A stretch of DNA of 64,000 bases from Streptomyces sp. NBC_01481 (lineage in GTDB: Bacteria > Actinomycetota > Actinomycetes > Streptomycetales > Streptomycetaceae): assembly GCF_026339995.1 (NCBI RefSeq), contig NZ_JAPEPT010000004.1, positions 248,001 to 312,000 on the forward strand, read 5' to 3'. Shown here one piece after another: positions 1-8,216 of this stretch. Below the pieces are notes generated by a model, which worked only from the letters and a program-made list of their open reading frames with translations, was not told where the DNA came from and ran no database searches. Each line of letters opens with the position of its first letter. Positions within the stretch are counted from its first letter, which is position 1. Position numbers and translations under genes: made by a program.

Positions 1-459
1 GTGTGCCGGGTCGGAGAGTGCGTAGGCGATGAAGGCGCCGAGCAGCTCGCCGGTGAAGCCTTGCTGCGGGGCGCCGTTGGCGGGGCCGATCAGGAGGTGG
101 ACCCCGAGGTCGCCGGGCTGCACGTCGTAGCACTCGCCGACCGGGTCGGCGTCCGGTTCGTACGTCTGGAAGAGCGCGACCGGCTCACCGTCCCGCTCGA
201 CGAGAAAGGCATGGTGGGTGGTGAGCGAGTCCAGGTACTCGTATATCTCCAGCACCTGCTCGCGGCTGTGGTCGGTCATTCCCCAGTAGCGGGCGCGTTC
301 CTCGGTGACCCAGCCGTGTATCAGACCGGCGTCGGCCGCGGGATCCACCGGGACGATGCGTACAGTCCCGAAGCCGTCGACGACCTTCTCGAACACGGCG
401 TCGCGGGGCCGGGCGGCGTCCTGGCGGGCGGGGGACTGCGCGGTGGATTCAGACGTCAT
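1..459 (-). CDS. Siderophore-type GNAT acyltransferase (DesC/IucB/AlcB-like), C-terminus beyond window
   Basis: Partial gene: 153 codons are visible and the 3' end lies outside the window. The protein begins MTSESTAQSP and contains WGMTDHSREQVLEIYEYLD, AFLVERDGEPVALFQTYEP and GVHLLIGPA, the pattern of the Acetyltransf_8 (IucB/AlcB/RhbD) family that acylates N-hydroxy-diamines in NRPS-independent siderophore pathways; DesC is the Streptomyces example. The ATG at 459 lies inside the last codons of the upstream acylase gene (11-bp overlap), so the two are very probably co-transcribed and translationally coupled. Inference: it acylates N-hydroxycadaverine or a similar amine. In the classical des order desC follows desB, so a different hydroxamate cluster or a rearranged des locus is possible. 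Confidence 0.8.
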   Translation of the reverse strand, partial: MTSESTAQSPARQDAARPRDAVFEKVVDGFGTVRIVPVDPAADAGLIHGWVTEERARYWGMTDHSREQVLEIYEYLDSLTTHHAFLVERDGEPVALFQTYEPDADPVGECYDVQPGDLGVHLLIGPANGAPQQGFTGELLGAFIAYALSDPAH

Positions 460-2524
460 GGCTCTCCTCGGTGAGTCGGTTCCAGTCGGTGACGACGGGG
501 GCGAGTTCTCCGCGCAGCCACAGCGGCAGTTGGTCGCGGTGATGGGCGTCGCCGGGTATCCCGGACGCGCCGAAGGGGACCACCCAGAGGCTGTCGTCGC
601 GGCACCCCAGGTCCCACACATAGCGAGCCGCCGGTCCTCGCATGCCGTGGTCCGTGATGCCCGGCACGCTCGACGTGGACAGCACGCAGTCGTGGTCGCC
701 GGACAGCCCCGGCCACACTTCGGGCTCGGCGTCCGGCTCCGCGTCGGGCAGTGCCTGCCACGGTGCGAGCCGGTGCCGCTCACCCCAGGGCGTGGGCGTT
801 CGGACCGTGCCCGCGACCTCCTCCAGCGCGGCGCGTACGACATCCGCGCGATTCAGGCCGGGCAGTGCAGCGGTCGTCAGCAGTCCCTCCAGTGCGAAGG
901 CGACGCGGGGGACGAGCGCCAGCCAGGGCCGGAACAGCTCGGGATACGGCGCGGACTCGACCCGTGTGGCCAGTTCCTCCAGTTCCGGATGGTCCGCGAT
1001 GCGCCGCACCACCGCGGACCGCACCTCCGTATAGGCGGTCGCGTCCACGCTGTCCGCGTCCATCCGGAGGTCCCAGCCCAGCAGCTGGTCCCGTAGGACC
1101 GCGGCGTCCGCGCTCAGCCCGCCGAGCGTGGCGATCAGCTCCAACAGGGGCTTGGCGGAGGCGAGTCGAGTGTCCGTGTGGACGGTGGCCATGCCTTTGG
1201 CGGTCCAGGTGTGCGACTCCTCGAGCAGGGCCCGTATGCGTTCGGCCCGGTGCGGTGGTGCGAACTCGACTCCGAGGGGCGCGGCCAGACCTCGCTGGTT
1301 CGCCATCACCGCGACGCCTTCCACCCTCTCGCGGGGCAGCGGTTCGCTCCGGCCGCGCCAGTTGTGCGCGGCCTCCCAGGCGGGCACGACACGCAGCCGG
1401 TTGTCCGGGTGCCGCAGGGGCACCTCGCCGGCGACTCGGTGCAGCAGTCCGCCCGCGGTGTCCGCAGCCTGTACGACATTGACGGGCTCCGACCAGTGGT
1501 CGAAGGCCCGGTCCACATCGGAGACCGTCCGCGCCCGCAGCAGCGCGGGAAGCGCGCCGAAGCCGAGGTCCCCGCTCACCCGAGGAGGAACGCGCAGGCT
1601 GATCGCCACTTCCTCGTCGGGGCCGCCGATCACGACCGGCCCGCGCGCGGTCTCGATCACCTCGACCACGACCGGGTCACCGCCCCCGACGTCGACGGTC
1701 TCCCGGTGCGCGGAGGCAGGACGCCAGCCGTCCGGGCCGAGTGCCTCCACGTCCGCGCCACGTCTTCGCAGCCGCTCCCGGTAGAGGTCCTGGTAGTCAG
1801 CCATGGCATTGGTGATCGCCCAGGCCACGCTCCCGGTGTGCCCGAAGTGCGCGATTCCGGGGACGCCCGGCACAGCAAGACCCACCACGTCGAACTCCGG
1901 GCAGGCCAGGCGGATCTGCTGATAGATCCCCGGGTCCTCGATGAACCGGTGCGGGTCGCCCGCGATCAACGGCGCCCCGCCGGCCGTGCGCTCGCCGGTG
2001 ACGAGCCAGCCGTTGCTTCCCGACGTGCCGTTCATGTCGGTGGCGAACAGCTCGATCGCCTCGTCGCCGAGGGCGCGGGCGACCTCCTCGCGCCACAGCT
2101 TGGTGGGGAAGCCCGCGAAGAGAATGTGGGTGGAGAGCCAGATCCCCAGCGGCGTCCAGGGGTGCCAGTGTCCGGGGGCCAGTCCGGCGGCCGCGAACTG
2201 AGTTCCCCGGCGGGCGCCCTCGTCGAGACCGGCATTGACCCCGTCGACGTACCGCGTGATCCACGAGGCGGTGTCCGCGTCGAGGGTGCCGAAGCAGCGC
2301 CGGGCGGTGTCGTCGAGCCGCGCCCGGCGGGCGAAGACGTCCCACCCGACGCTGCTTCGGCCCAGGAACGCGGCGGTGGTTCCCTGTGACCGGTGCCGCT
2401 CGACCTCGATCTGCCAGGCTCGGTCCAGCGCGGCATTGCGCCCCTGGGCGAAGGCGAGTTCGCTCGTGCTGTCCGCCCGCAGGTGCGGGATTCCCAAGGC
2501 GTCCCGGTAGATCCTTGTGCTCAC
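449..2524 (-). CDS. Penicillin acylase family (Ntn hydrolase) in siderophore operon
   Basis: About 691 aa from a GTG at 2524 preceded by AGGGAA; the longer upstream reading frame would run through the iron box and into the divergent gene, so it is rejected. The N-terminus (IYRDALGIPHLRA) and the SGSNGWLVTGERTAGG segment are typical of penicillin amidases (PF01804). The expected N-terminal nucleophile after autocleavage is Ser about 170 of the SNGW motif. No signal peptide is visible, so the enzyme looks cytoplasmic, unlike secreted penicillin G acylases and PvdQ. It is the first gene after the iron box and overlaps the acyltransferase gene by 11 bp. A penicillin-amidase gene (desG) has been proposed to act in arylated desferrioxamine formation; this may be its homologue, but that is inference from family and context. 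Confidence 0.85.
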   Translation of the reverse strand: MSTRIYRDALGIPHLRADSTSELAFAQGRNAALDRAWQIEVERHRSQGTTAAFLGRSSVGWDVFARRARLDDTARRCFGTLDADTASWITRYVDGVNAGLDEGARRGTQFAAAGLAPGHWHPWTPLGIWLSTHILFAGFPTKLWREEVARALGDEAIELFATDMNGTSGSNGWLVTGERTAGGAPLIAGDPHRFIEDPGIYQQIRLACPEFDVVGLAVPGVPGIAHFGHTGSVAWAITNAMADYQDLYRERLRRRGADVEALGPDGWRPASAHRETVDVGGGDPVVVEVIETARGPVVIGGPDEEVAISLRVPPRVSGDLGFGALPALLRARTVSDVDRAFDHWSEPVNVVQAADTAGGLLHRVAGEVPLRHPDNRLRVVPAWEAAHNWRGRSEPLPRERVEGVAVMANQRGLAAPLGVEFAPPHRAERIRALLEESHTWTAKGMATVHTDTRLASAKPLLELIATLGGLSADAAVLRDQLLGWDLRMDADSVDATAYTEVRSAVVRRIADHPELEELATRVESAPYPELFRPWLALVPRVAFALEGLLTTAALPGLNRADVVRAALEEVAGTVRTPTPWGERHRLAPWQALPDAEPDAEPEVWPGLSGDHDCVLSTSSVPGITDHGMRGPAARYVWDLGCRDDSLWVVPFGASGIPGDAHHRDQLPLWLRGELAPVVTDWNRLTEESHDV

Positions 2525-2541
2525 TCTGTTTCCCTGACTCT

Positions 2542-2560
2542 TTAGGTTAGGCTGGCCTAA
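2542..2560. promoter_or_regulatory. Iron box (DmdR1/IdeR/DtxR-type operator)
   Basis: TTAGGTTAGGCTGGCCTAA matches 17 of 19 positions of the actinobacterial iron-box consensus TTAGGTTAGGCTAACCTAA. It lies between the acylase start (2524) and the divergent siderophore-interacting protein start (2613), so it can control both directions. Expected effect from the DtxR/IdeR family: repression when ferrous iron is plentiful. Confidence 0.92.
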
Positions 2561-2612
2561 CTTAAAGCACGGGTGTTCGGGTGACAAACCCGGCCCAGGG
2601 GAGGAGACCGCT

Positions 2613-3338
2613 GTGGGGCATGGCTGGGAGGGCGTCGTCCTCAAACTGATGCGCGGCAAGGACTTCGAGTTCACCGTGACCGGCGCCGAGGAGGTCACCG
2701 ACCACTTCCGCAGGGTGCACTTCACCGACGGCGGCATGCTCGCGCTGACCGGCGTACACCCCACCATGTGGGTCCGTATCTGGTTCGACGACGGCGGCAA
2801 GCCGCATCAGCGCGCCTACACCCTGGTCGACGCGGACCCGGCCGCCGGGACCTTCAGCCTGGAGTTCGCACTCCACGACGGCTGCGCCAGCGACTGGGCG
2901 CGCAAGGCCCAGCCCGGTGACACGATCGAGGCCACCCTCCAGGGAACCGGTTTCACCGCCCCCGACCCGTTGCCGGCCCGGCTCTTCGTCATCGGCGACC
3001 CCGCCTCGCTCCCCGCGATCAACTCCCTGCTCGACGCGCTGCCGCGAGTACCGGCGACGATCTGGTTCGAGACGACGCACGATTCGGACAAGGACCTGCC
3101 GCTGCGCCTGGACCCGACGCACCACGATCTCCAGCAGGTCCCGCGCCGCGACGCGGGCGCCCACCTCGTCGACGAAGTGAAGGCGGCACTGCCCGGCCTG
3201 CTCGACGACCCGGCGGGCGCGTACGTATGGATCGCCTGCGACACCGCGACGACCCGGGCGCTGACCACCTACGTACGCAAGGACCTTGGGCTGCCCAAGG
3301 ACCGCGTCAACGCCCTGGGGTACTGGCGCGCGGCGTGA
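2613..3338 (+). CDS. Siderophore-interacting protein (ViuB/SIP-type FAD ferric reductase)
   Basis: 241 aa from a GTG with GGGGAGGAG upstream. It shows the FAD-binding stretch HQRAYTLVDADP, a family-typical LHDGCASDWARKAQPGD segment, the GDPASLPAINSLLDALP motif of the NAD(P)H-binding half, and the C-terminal WIACDT...YVRKDLGLPKDRVNALGYWR of SIP proteins. The family releases iron from ferric siderophores by reduction in the cytoplasm. It is slightly short for the family (about 250-280 aa) but complete. It is divergent from the acylase/acyltransferase operon and shares its iron box, so expression under iron starvation is expected. The usual first flavin-motif arginine is replaced (YTLV rather than YTLR or YTPR), which is mild variation. 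Confidence 0.9.
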   Translation: MGHGWEGVVLKLMRGKDFEFTVTGAEEVTDHFRRVHFTDGGMLALTGVHPTMWVRIWFDDGGKPHQRAYTLVDADPAAGTFSLEFALHDGCASDWARKAQPGDTIEATLQGTGFTAPDPLPARLFVIGDPASLPAINSLLDALPRVPATIWFETTHDSDKDLPLRLDPTHHDLQQVPRRDAGAHLVDEVKAALPGLLDDPAGAYVWIACDTATTRALTTYVRKDLGLPKDRVNALGYWRAA

Positions 3339-3351
3339 GGGGGGTGGCGCG

Positions 3352-3380
3352 CCGGCCGGCCGCGGCGAGCGGCCGGCCGG
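3352..3380. terminator. GC-rich hairpin after the siderophore-interacting protein gene
   Basis: CCGGCCGGCCGC and GCGGCCGGCCGG form a perfect 12-bp stem with a 5-nt loop. It begins 13 bp after the TGA and lies between two convergent genes. There is no U-tract, as is common for streptomycete terminators. Confidence 0.65.
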
Positions 3381-3420
3381 TCCGGGAGGAGTTACGACTG
3401 ACGCCCGCCCCCGCAGCGGA

Positions 3421-4605
3421 TCAGGGGTTGTGCAGCTTCACCTCCGGGTTCTGCGGCGAAGGCCCGTCGAGCAGCGGCTGGGGGATGCCCCGAAGATGCA
3501 GGTCGTAGAAGGCGCCCACATAGCCGAGGGTGATCTCGCCCGCGCGCTGCCCCGGCAGCGGCTCCGCCGGATCGCTCATCCCCAACTGCGCGCCGAGCAC
3601 CGGCAGATCGGTGAAGGCGAAGTGCCCGGAACCGGCGACCGTCACCCAGCGCTTCCAGCCGTCGAGACGGCGCCAGGCCCGGTCCCAGGTGGGGTCGCTG
3701 CTGCCGCCCGGGCTGTGGCCCGCCTCCGTACCGAGCAGCATGAAGGGACGTCCGCCGAGCCCGGCCGCGGTGGGCGCGGTGGCGAAGCCGCCGTCCATGT
3801 TCACACCGGCGCGGATCCGCCGGTCGAGAGCCATCGTCGAGGCGGTGCTGGCGCCCCCGATGGAGTGCCCGCCCATCCCGATCCGCTTCGGGTCGATCAG
3901 GCGCGCATACCGCCAGGCCGGGTGACGTCCCGTCAATCTGTCCAGTACGAAGGAGAGATCCTTGGCCCGCCTGTTGGCGATCGCTTCGTGATCGGCCTCG
4001 TCTTGGGCGAGTTCACATGCCGTGCAGGGCAGGGTCCGGCCGCCGGGGAACGGCACTCCCACCGCTTCGTAGGCATGGTCGACGGTGGCGACGACATAGC
4101 CGCGGCTCGTCAGTTCCTCCGCGAGGGCGCTGATCGTCGTACGCGGAGCGGTGAAGCCGGGAGAGAGGACCACCAGCGGGAAGCGGCCGTGCGCGGGCCG
4201 CGCGCCGGTGGCCGAGTGGGTGCGGGTGCCGCTGAGAACCTCGGCGGGGACGAGCTTGTCGAGGTCCTGGTACTCCAGCAGGAGCCGGGCCGACTCGGTG
4301 GTCATGTACGGGGCTTGTGTGCCGGTTCCCGGCCGCGCCGGGTAGTACATCGACACCATCAGCTCACGGGCGCCCGCCTCTGGCACCCAGTGGTCGGTGC
4401 GGGAGGTGTCGACGAGGTGCAGGGTTTCGCGTCCTACGGCGTACGGCCCGGTCGGGCGCGGCAGGGAGAGCCGAACCTCCTTGGCGTCCGAGGACGCGGG
4501 CGCGGCGACGGCGGGACCGTGCTGAGGAGCGGCTAACGCCGTCCCGGTGCCGGCCAGTGAGAGCACCAGCGCGGCGGCGACGGCGGCATGACGGACTTGG
4601 GGCAT
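3421..4605 (-). CDS. Secreted alpha/beta hydrolase, PAF-acetylhydrolase/lipase-like
   Basis: 394 aa starting at the ATG at 4605, which begins a clean Sec signal peptide (MPQVRHAAVAAALVLSLAG...ALA). The in-frame ATG 48 bp upstream lacks a ribosome site and would put 16 polar residues before the signal. The nucleophile elbow is GMGGHSIGG (GxSxG), and LVVLSPGFTAPRTT is the typical oxyanion-hole strand. The central LPCTACELAQDEADHEAIANRRAKDL segment is characteristic of streptomycete PAF-acetylhydrolase-like esterases. The likely role is extracellular ester or lipid hydrolysis; the substrate is unknown. The gene stands alone, convergent with the siderophore-interacting protein gene. Confidence 0.8.
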   Translation of the reverse strand: MPQVRHAAVAAALVLSLAGTGTALAAPQHGPAVAAPASSDAKEVRLSLPRPTGPYAVGRETLHLVDTSRTDHWVPEAGARELMVSMYYPARPGTGTQAPYMTTESARLLLEYQDLDKLVPAEVLSGTRTHSATGARPAHGRFPLVVLSPGFTAPRTTISALAEELTSRGYVVATVDHAYEAVGVPFPGGRTLPCTACELAQDEADHEAIANRRAKDLSFVLDRLTGRHPAWRYARLIDPKRIGMGGHSIGGASTASTMALDRRIRAGVNMDGGFATAPTAAGLGGRPFMLLGTEAGHSPGGSSDPTWDRAWRRLDGWKRWVTVAGSGHFAFTDLPVLGAQLGMSDPAEPLPGQRAGEITLGYVGAFYDLHLRGIPQPLLDGPSPQNPEVKLHNP

Positions 4606-4812
4606 CGAGGAGGTCCCTTCTCCCGTTGGCCGCGCAGGGGGCGACGGCTTCATGAAGGGGGAGCCTAGGAAGCGCCCGAGGGCGCGGCGTCACTCCACGG
4701 GGCCAACTCGCGCTACCGCTCACGGTGGACAGGCGTCCGGAAATGTCCGCCGTCAGGTGGGGCAACATGTGCAGGCCCGCGGCTGTCGGCCGTGGCAGGT
4801 AATACTCTCTGC

Positions 4813-5301
4813 ATGAGTGCGCATATGATCGGTGCCGCCCGCGGGGCGCGCGCGGAGGCTGTCCGGATCAGACGAGCCACCGTCCGCGACGCCAAGAGGC
4901 TCACCAAGCTCGTACGCGACTCCCGCGCCTACCAGGGCCCGTACGCCCCGATGATCGCCGGATACCGGGTGGGTCCCGACTACATCGAGACCCACGACGT
5001 CTTCGTGGCACTCGGCGCCGACGACAGAGTGCTCGGCTTCTACGCTCTCCTCCTCGCCCCCGCGGAGCTGGACCTGATGTTCGTCGCCGATGCCGCCCAG
5101 GGACTCGGCGTCGGCCGCCTGCTCATCGAGCACATGATCGGCGCGGCGCATGACGCCGGGATCTCAGCCGTACGCATCGTCTCGCACCCGCCCGCCGAAG
5201 GCTTCTACCTCAGCGTGGGCGCGCGGCGGATCGGCACCGTGCCGGCGAATCCGCCCGCTGTGATGTGGGACCGTCCCGAGCTGATGATCCAGGTCATTTA
5301 G
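4813..5301 (+). CDS. GNAT family N-acetyltransferase
   Basis: About 162 aa. The core IRRATVRDAKRLTKLVRDS, the acceptor-side LDLMFVADAAQGLGVGRLL (motif A, Q/RxxGxG/A, binding acetyl-CoA) and the C-terminal GFYLSVGARRIG are all present, so the fold is complete. The start is not certain: ATG codons at 4813 and 4825 and a GTG at 4792 are in frame, and none has a strong Shine-Dalgarno; 4813 is chosen as the first ATG. The substrate cannot be deduced. A strong hairpin directly after the stop makes this a single-gene unit. Confidence 0.8.
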   Translation: MSAHMIGAARGARAEAVRIRRATVRDAKRLTKLVRDSRAYQGPYAPMIAGYRVGPDYIETHDVFVALGADDRVLGFYALLLAPAELDLMFVADAAQGLGVGRLLIEHMIGAAHDAGISAVRIVSHPPAEGFYLSVGARRIGTVPANPPAVMWDRPELMIQVI

Positions 5302-5302
5302 C

Positions 5303-5331
5303 TCCTGTCCGGCACATTGGGCCGGACAGGA
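5303..5331 (+). terminator. Rho-independent-type hairpin after the GNAT gene
   Basis: TCCTGTCCGGC and GCCGGACAGGA form a perfect 11-bp stem with a 7-nt loop, starting 1 bp after the TAG stop. Confidence 0.8.
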
Positions 5332-5467
5332 CCTGCCGCGCTACGCCGTCCCACATGCTGGTACACATCGTGGACAGGCACCTCACCCCACGCGTCCGGT
5401 GCCTTACGATCTCCGACGGGCGGCCCGCCATGACGGCCGCCCACCACACACCTATGGAGGTCAACCC

Positions 5468-6313
5468 GTGTTCTGGACGGCCAGCGGATCGCGCAATCAC
5501 ACCGGTATCCGTGCCCGCGCCACCGTCGGAGCCGTTGCGGCGGGGATGTTCCTCGCCGTGGGCTGTTCCTCCGGTGGCGACGGAGCGGGTGAGGCGGCGG
5601 GCGGCGTCCCCGTGGTCCACAAGGGACAGCTGACCACCTGCACCCACCTGCCGTACCCGCCGTTCCAGTTCGAACAGAACGGCAAAGTCGTCGGCTTCGA
5701 CGTGTCCCTGATCGACCTGGTGGCGAAGAACCTCAAGGTCGAGCAGAAGGTCCGGGACACGCCGTTCGAGAACTTCAAGACCGGCGCCTTCCTCAACTCC
5801 GGCGAGTGCGACCTGGCCGCCGCGGGCATGACGATAACCGCCGAGCGCAAGAAGAACGTGGACTTCTCGGTCCCGTACTTCGACGCCACGCAGGCGCTGC
5901 TCGCGAGCAAGAAGAGCGGCGTGAAGTCCCTGGCGGACATCAAGGCCAAGGACAAGAAGCTCGGCGCGCAGGCGGAGACCACCGGCGAGAGCTACGCCAA
6001 GGACCAGGGCTTCGACCCGGTCGCCTTCGAGAGCTCGGACGCGGTCCTCAACGGACTGCGCACCGGCCAGGTCGACGCCGTCGTCATCGACTACCCGGTC
6101 GTCCAGGGCTGGCTCAAGGACAAGGCCAACGCCGCCGAGTTCGTCCTCGGGGACAACATCACGACCGGTGAGCAGTACGGCATCTCGGTGAAGAAGGGCA
6201 ACAAGAAGCTCCTCGACGCCATCAACAAGGCGATATCGGACGCCCGCGCGGACGGCACGTACAAGAAGCTGTACGAGCAGTGGATCGGCCCGCTGCCCCA
6301 GGCCACGTCGTGA
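5468..6313 (+). CDS. Polar amino acid ABC transporter substrate-binding lipoprotein
   Basis: 281 aa from a GTG with GGAGG 7 nt upstream; the longer frame from 5399 lacks a signal at its N-terminus. The signal peptide ends in the lipobox LAVGCSS, so the protein should be a membrane-anchored lipoprotein. The mature part has the SBP_bac_3 (PF00497) pattern: LPYPPFQFEQNGKVVGFDVSLIDLVA, CDLAAAGMTITAERKKNVDFSVPYFDA, QAETTGESYA and ADGTYKKLYEQWIG. The family binds glutamine, glutamate, arginine or histidine; the exact ligand is unknown. It is the first gene of a three-gene operon and overlaps the permease by GTGA. Confidence 0.92.
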   Translation: MFWTASGSRNHTGIRARATVGAVAAGMFLAVGCSSGGDGAGEAAGGVPVVHKGQLTTCTHLPYPPFQFEQNGKVVGFDVSLIDLVAKNLKVEQKVRDTPFENFKTGAFLNSGECDLAAAGMTITAERKKNVDFSVPYFDATQALLASKKSGVKSLADIKAKDKKLGAQAETTGESYAKDQGFDPVAFESSDAVLNGLRTGQVDAVVIDYPVVQGWLKDKANAAEFVLGDNITTGEQYGISVKKGNKKLLDAINKAISDARADGTYKKLYEQWIGPLPQATS

Positions 6314-7110
6314 CCTCTCGGCTGACCAGGCGCCAGCGGCGCCGCGTATCGCAGGGCATCCAGTACGCCGTATTCGTCGCGGCGATAGTCGCGATCGGCT
6401 TCCTGGCCGACTGGGACCGGCTGCAGAACCAGTTCGCGCAGAAGGACCTGGCCAAGGAGCTCTTCCCGGAGATCATCACCACCGCGCTGCGCAACACGGT
6501 GGTCTACACGCTCTCCGGCTTTGCCTTCGGCCTGGTGCTCGGCCTGATCGTGGCGCTGATGCGGCTCTCTTCGGTCGCTCCCTACCGGTGGGTCGCCACC
6601 GTCTACATCGAGTTCTTCCGGGGCCTGCCCGCTCTGCTGATCTTCATCTTCGTGGGCGTGGCGGTGCCGCTCGCGTTCCCCGGGACGCAGATTCCCGGCG
6701 GTACGTACGGCAAGGTCGCGCTCGGTCTCGGACTGGTCGCCGCGGCCTATATGGCAGAAACGATTCGGGCGGGCATCCAGGCGGTGCCCAAGGGGCAGAT
6801 GGAGGCCGCCCGATCGCTGGGCTTCTCGCACGCCCGGGCCATGGTGTCGGTGATCATCCCGCAGGCCTTCCGCATCGTCATCCCGCCGCTGACCAACGAG
6901 CTCGTCCTGCTGTTCAAGGACTCCTCGCTGGTGCTGTTCCTCGGCGTCACACTGGAGGAGCGGGAGCTGACCAAGTTCGGCAGGGACCTGGCCAGCCAGA
7001 CCGCCAACTCCACCCCGATCCTGGTCGCCGGGCTCTGCTACCTCCTCGTGACCGTGCCGCTGAGCTTCGTGGTGCGCCGCCTTGAGGCGCGCGCCGAGAA
7101 GGCCAAGTGA
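6310..7110 (+). CDS. Amino acid ABC transporter permease (HisM/GlnP family)
   Basis: 266 aa. The GTG at 6310 overlaps the preceding TGA (GTGA), so translation is coupled. About five membrane segments are visible, the first at residues 15-35. Family features are TALRNTVVYTLSGF, YIEFFRGLPALLIFIF, and the cytoplasmic EAA loop YMAETIRAGIQAVPKGQMEAARSLGFS that docks onto the ATPase. A single permease gene implies a homodimeric channel with this binding protein and ATPase. Confidence 0.92.
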   Translation: MTSRLTRRQRRRVSQGIQYAVFVAAIVAIGFLADWDRLQNQFAQKDLAKELFPEIITTALRNTVVYTLSGFAFGLVLGLIVALMRLSSVAPYRWVATVYIEFFRGLPALLIFIFVGVAVPLAFPGTQIPGGTYGKVALGLGLVAAAYMAETIRAGIQAVPKGQMEAARSLGFSHARAMVSVIIPQAFRIVIPPLTNELVLLFKDSSLVLFLGVTLEERELTKFGRDLASQTANSTPILVAGLCYLLVTVPLSFVVRRLEARAEKAK

Positions 7111-7119
7111 GGAATCCAG

Positions 7120-7968
7120 ATGTCACAGCAGACGGAGACGGTGGACAGCATGGGTGAAGGCCGCGCGGAGATCGAGATCCGCGGCCTGCACAAGTCGTTC
7201 GGGGACAACGAAGTGCTACGCGGCATCGACCTGGAGGTTGCCCGGGGCGAGGTCGTGTGTGTCATCGGCCCCTCGGGCTCGGGCAAGTCGACGCTGCTGC
7301 GCTGTGTGAACCTGCTGGAGGAGCCCACCTCCGGCAAGGTCTTTGTCGGTGGCACGGAAGTCACCGACCTCGATGTGGACATCGACGCGGTACGCCGCCG
7401 AATCGGCATGGTCTTCCAGCAGTTCAACCTGTTCCCGCACGTGAATGTGACCGAGAACCTCACGCTGCCGCAGCGCCGCGTGCTGGGCCGGGACAGGGCG
7501 AAGGCCGCCGCCGTGGCCAAGGAGAACCTGGGCCGGGTGGGGCTCGCCGACAAGGCCGAGGCCTTTCCGGCGCAGCTGTCCGGCGGGCAGCAGCAGCGGG
7601 TGGCGATCGCCCGGGCACTGTCGATGGGCCCGGAGGTGATGCTCTTCGACGAGCCGACCTCGGCGCTCGACCCCGAGCTGGTCGGCGATGTGCTCTCGGT
7701 GATGCGGCTGCTGGCCGCCGAGGGAATGACGATGATGGTCGTCACGCACGAGATGAGCTTCGCCCGCGAGGTCGCCGACCGGGTCGTGTTCATGGACGAG
7801 GGCGTGATCGTCGAACAGGGTCCGGCGGAGCAGGTCGTGGGCGATCCGCAGCACGAGCGGACCAGGAACTTCCTCATGCGGATCCTGGACCCGGCGGCGG
7901 CGGAGGCACCGGCGGAGAAAGCCGGGCCGGATGTGCGCAAGGCGGTTGACGGCCCGTCCGGAGGATGA
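7120..7968 (+). CDS. Amino acid ABC transporter ATP-binding protein (GlnQ-type)
   Basis: 282 aa, 9 bp after the permease. Walker A GPSGSGKST, Q-loop FQQFNLFPH, signature LSGGQQQR, Walker B VMLFDEPTSALDP and the H-loop VVTHE are all intact. The short C-terminal tail after the ATPase core (rich in Ala, Pro and Glu) has no recognisable domain. It completes the importer begun at 5468. Confidence 0.93.
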   Translation: MSQQTETVDSMGEGRAEIEIRGLHKSFGDNEVLRGIDLEVARGEVVCVIGPSGSGKSTLLRCVNLLEEPTSGKVFVGGTEVTDLDVDIDAVRRRIGMVFQQFNLFPHVNVTENLTLPQRRVLGRDRAKAAAVAKENLGRVGLADKAEAFPAQLSGGQQQRVAIARALSMGPEVMLFDEPTSALDPELVGDVLSVMRLLAAEGMTMMVVTHEMSFAREVADRVVFMDEGVIVEQGPAEQVVGDPQHERTRNFLMRILDPAAAEAPAEKAGPDVRKAVDGPSGG

Positions 7969-8018
7969 CGGCGGGGTGCGCGGCGGCGGACGGCCGGGGC
8001 GCCTGCGGCGGGCCTGTT

Positions 8019-8165
8019 CCCCACCCCGCCCCTTCCCGCTGTGACATTTTGCGGCTCGGCCGCACATTTCAGCCTCGTGGGGGTCCCCCCGGACGAAGTC
8101 TGGGGGAGTTTGAGGCGCGGGGGTCCGGGGCAGCGCCCCCGGTTACGGGAAGGGGCGGGGTGGGG
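8019..8165. repeat. Streptomyces-type intergenic inverted repeat with nested hairpins
   Basis: CCCCACCCCGCCCCTTCCCG at 8019-8038 is exactly inverted at 8146-8165. Between the arms are further hairpins: CCCCCGGAC...GTCTGGGGG around 8085-8106, and the gggggtccggggcagcgccccc type near 8119-8140. The arrangement resembles the abundant non-coding intergenic repeats of streptomycetes. It fills most of the gap between the ABC operon and the glycosylase gene and may also act as a terminator. Confidence 0.75.
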
Positions 8166-8216
8166 TGAAGCCCCGCGCAGCGGCACCCGCACCCGCACCC
8201 GCACTAGCGTGACCTC

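Noticed and set aside
2525..2800. N-terminal extension of the acylase
   Set aside because: It would cross the iron box and the divergent SIP gene and has no ribosome site.
4606..4653. Longer start for the secreted hydrolase
   Set aside because: It adds 16 polar residues before a clean signal peptide and lacks a ribosome site.
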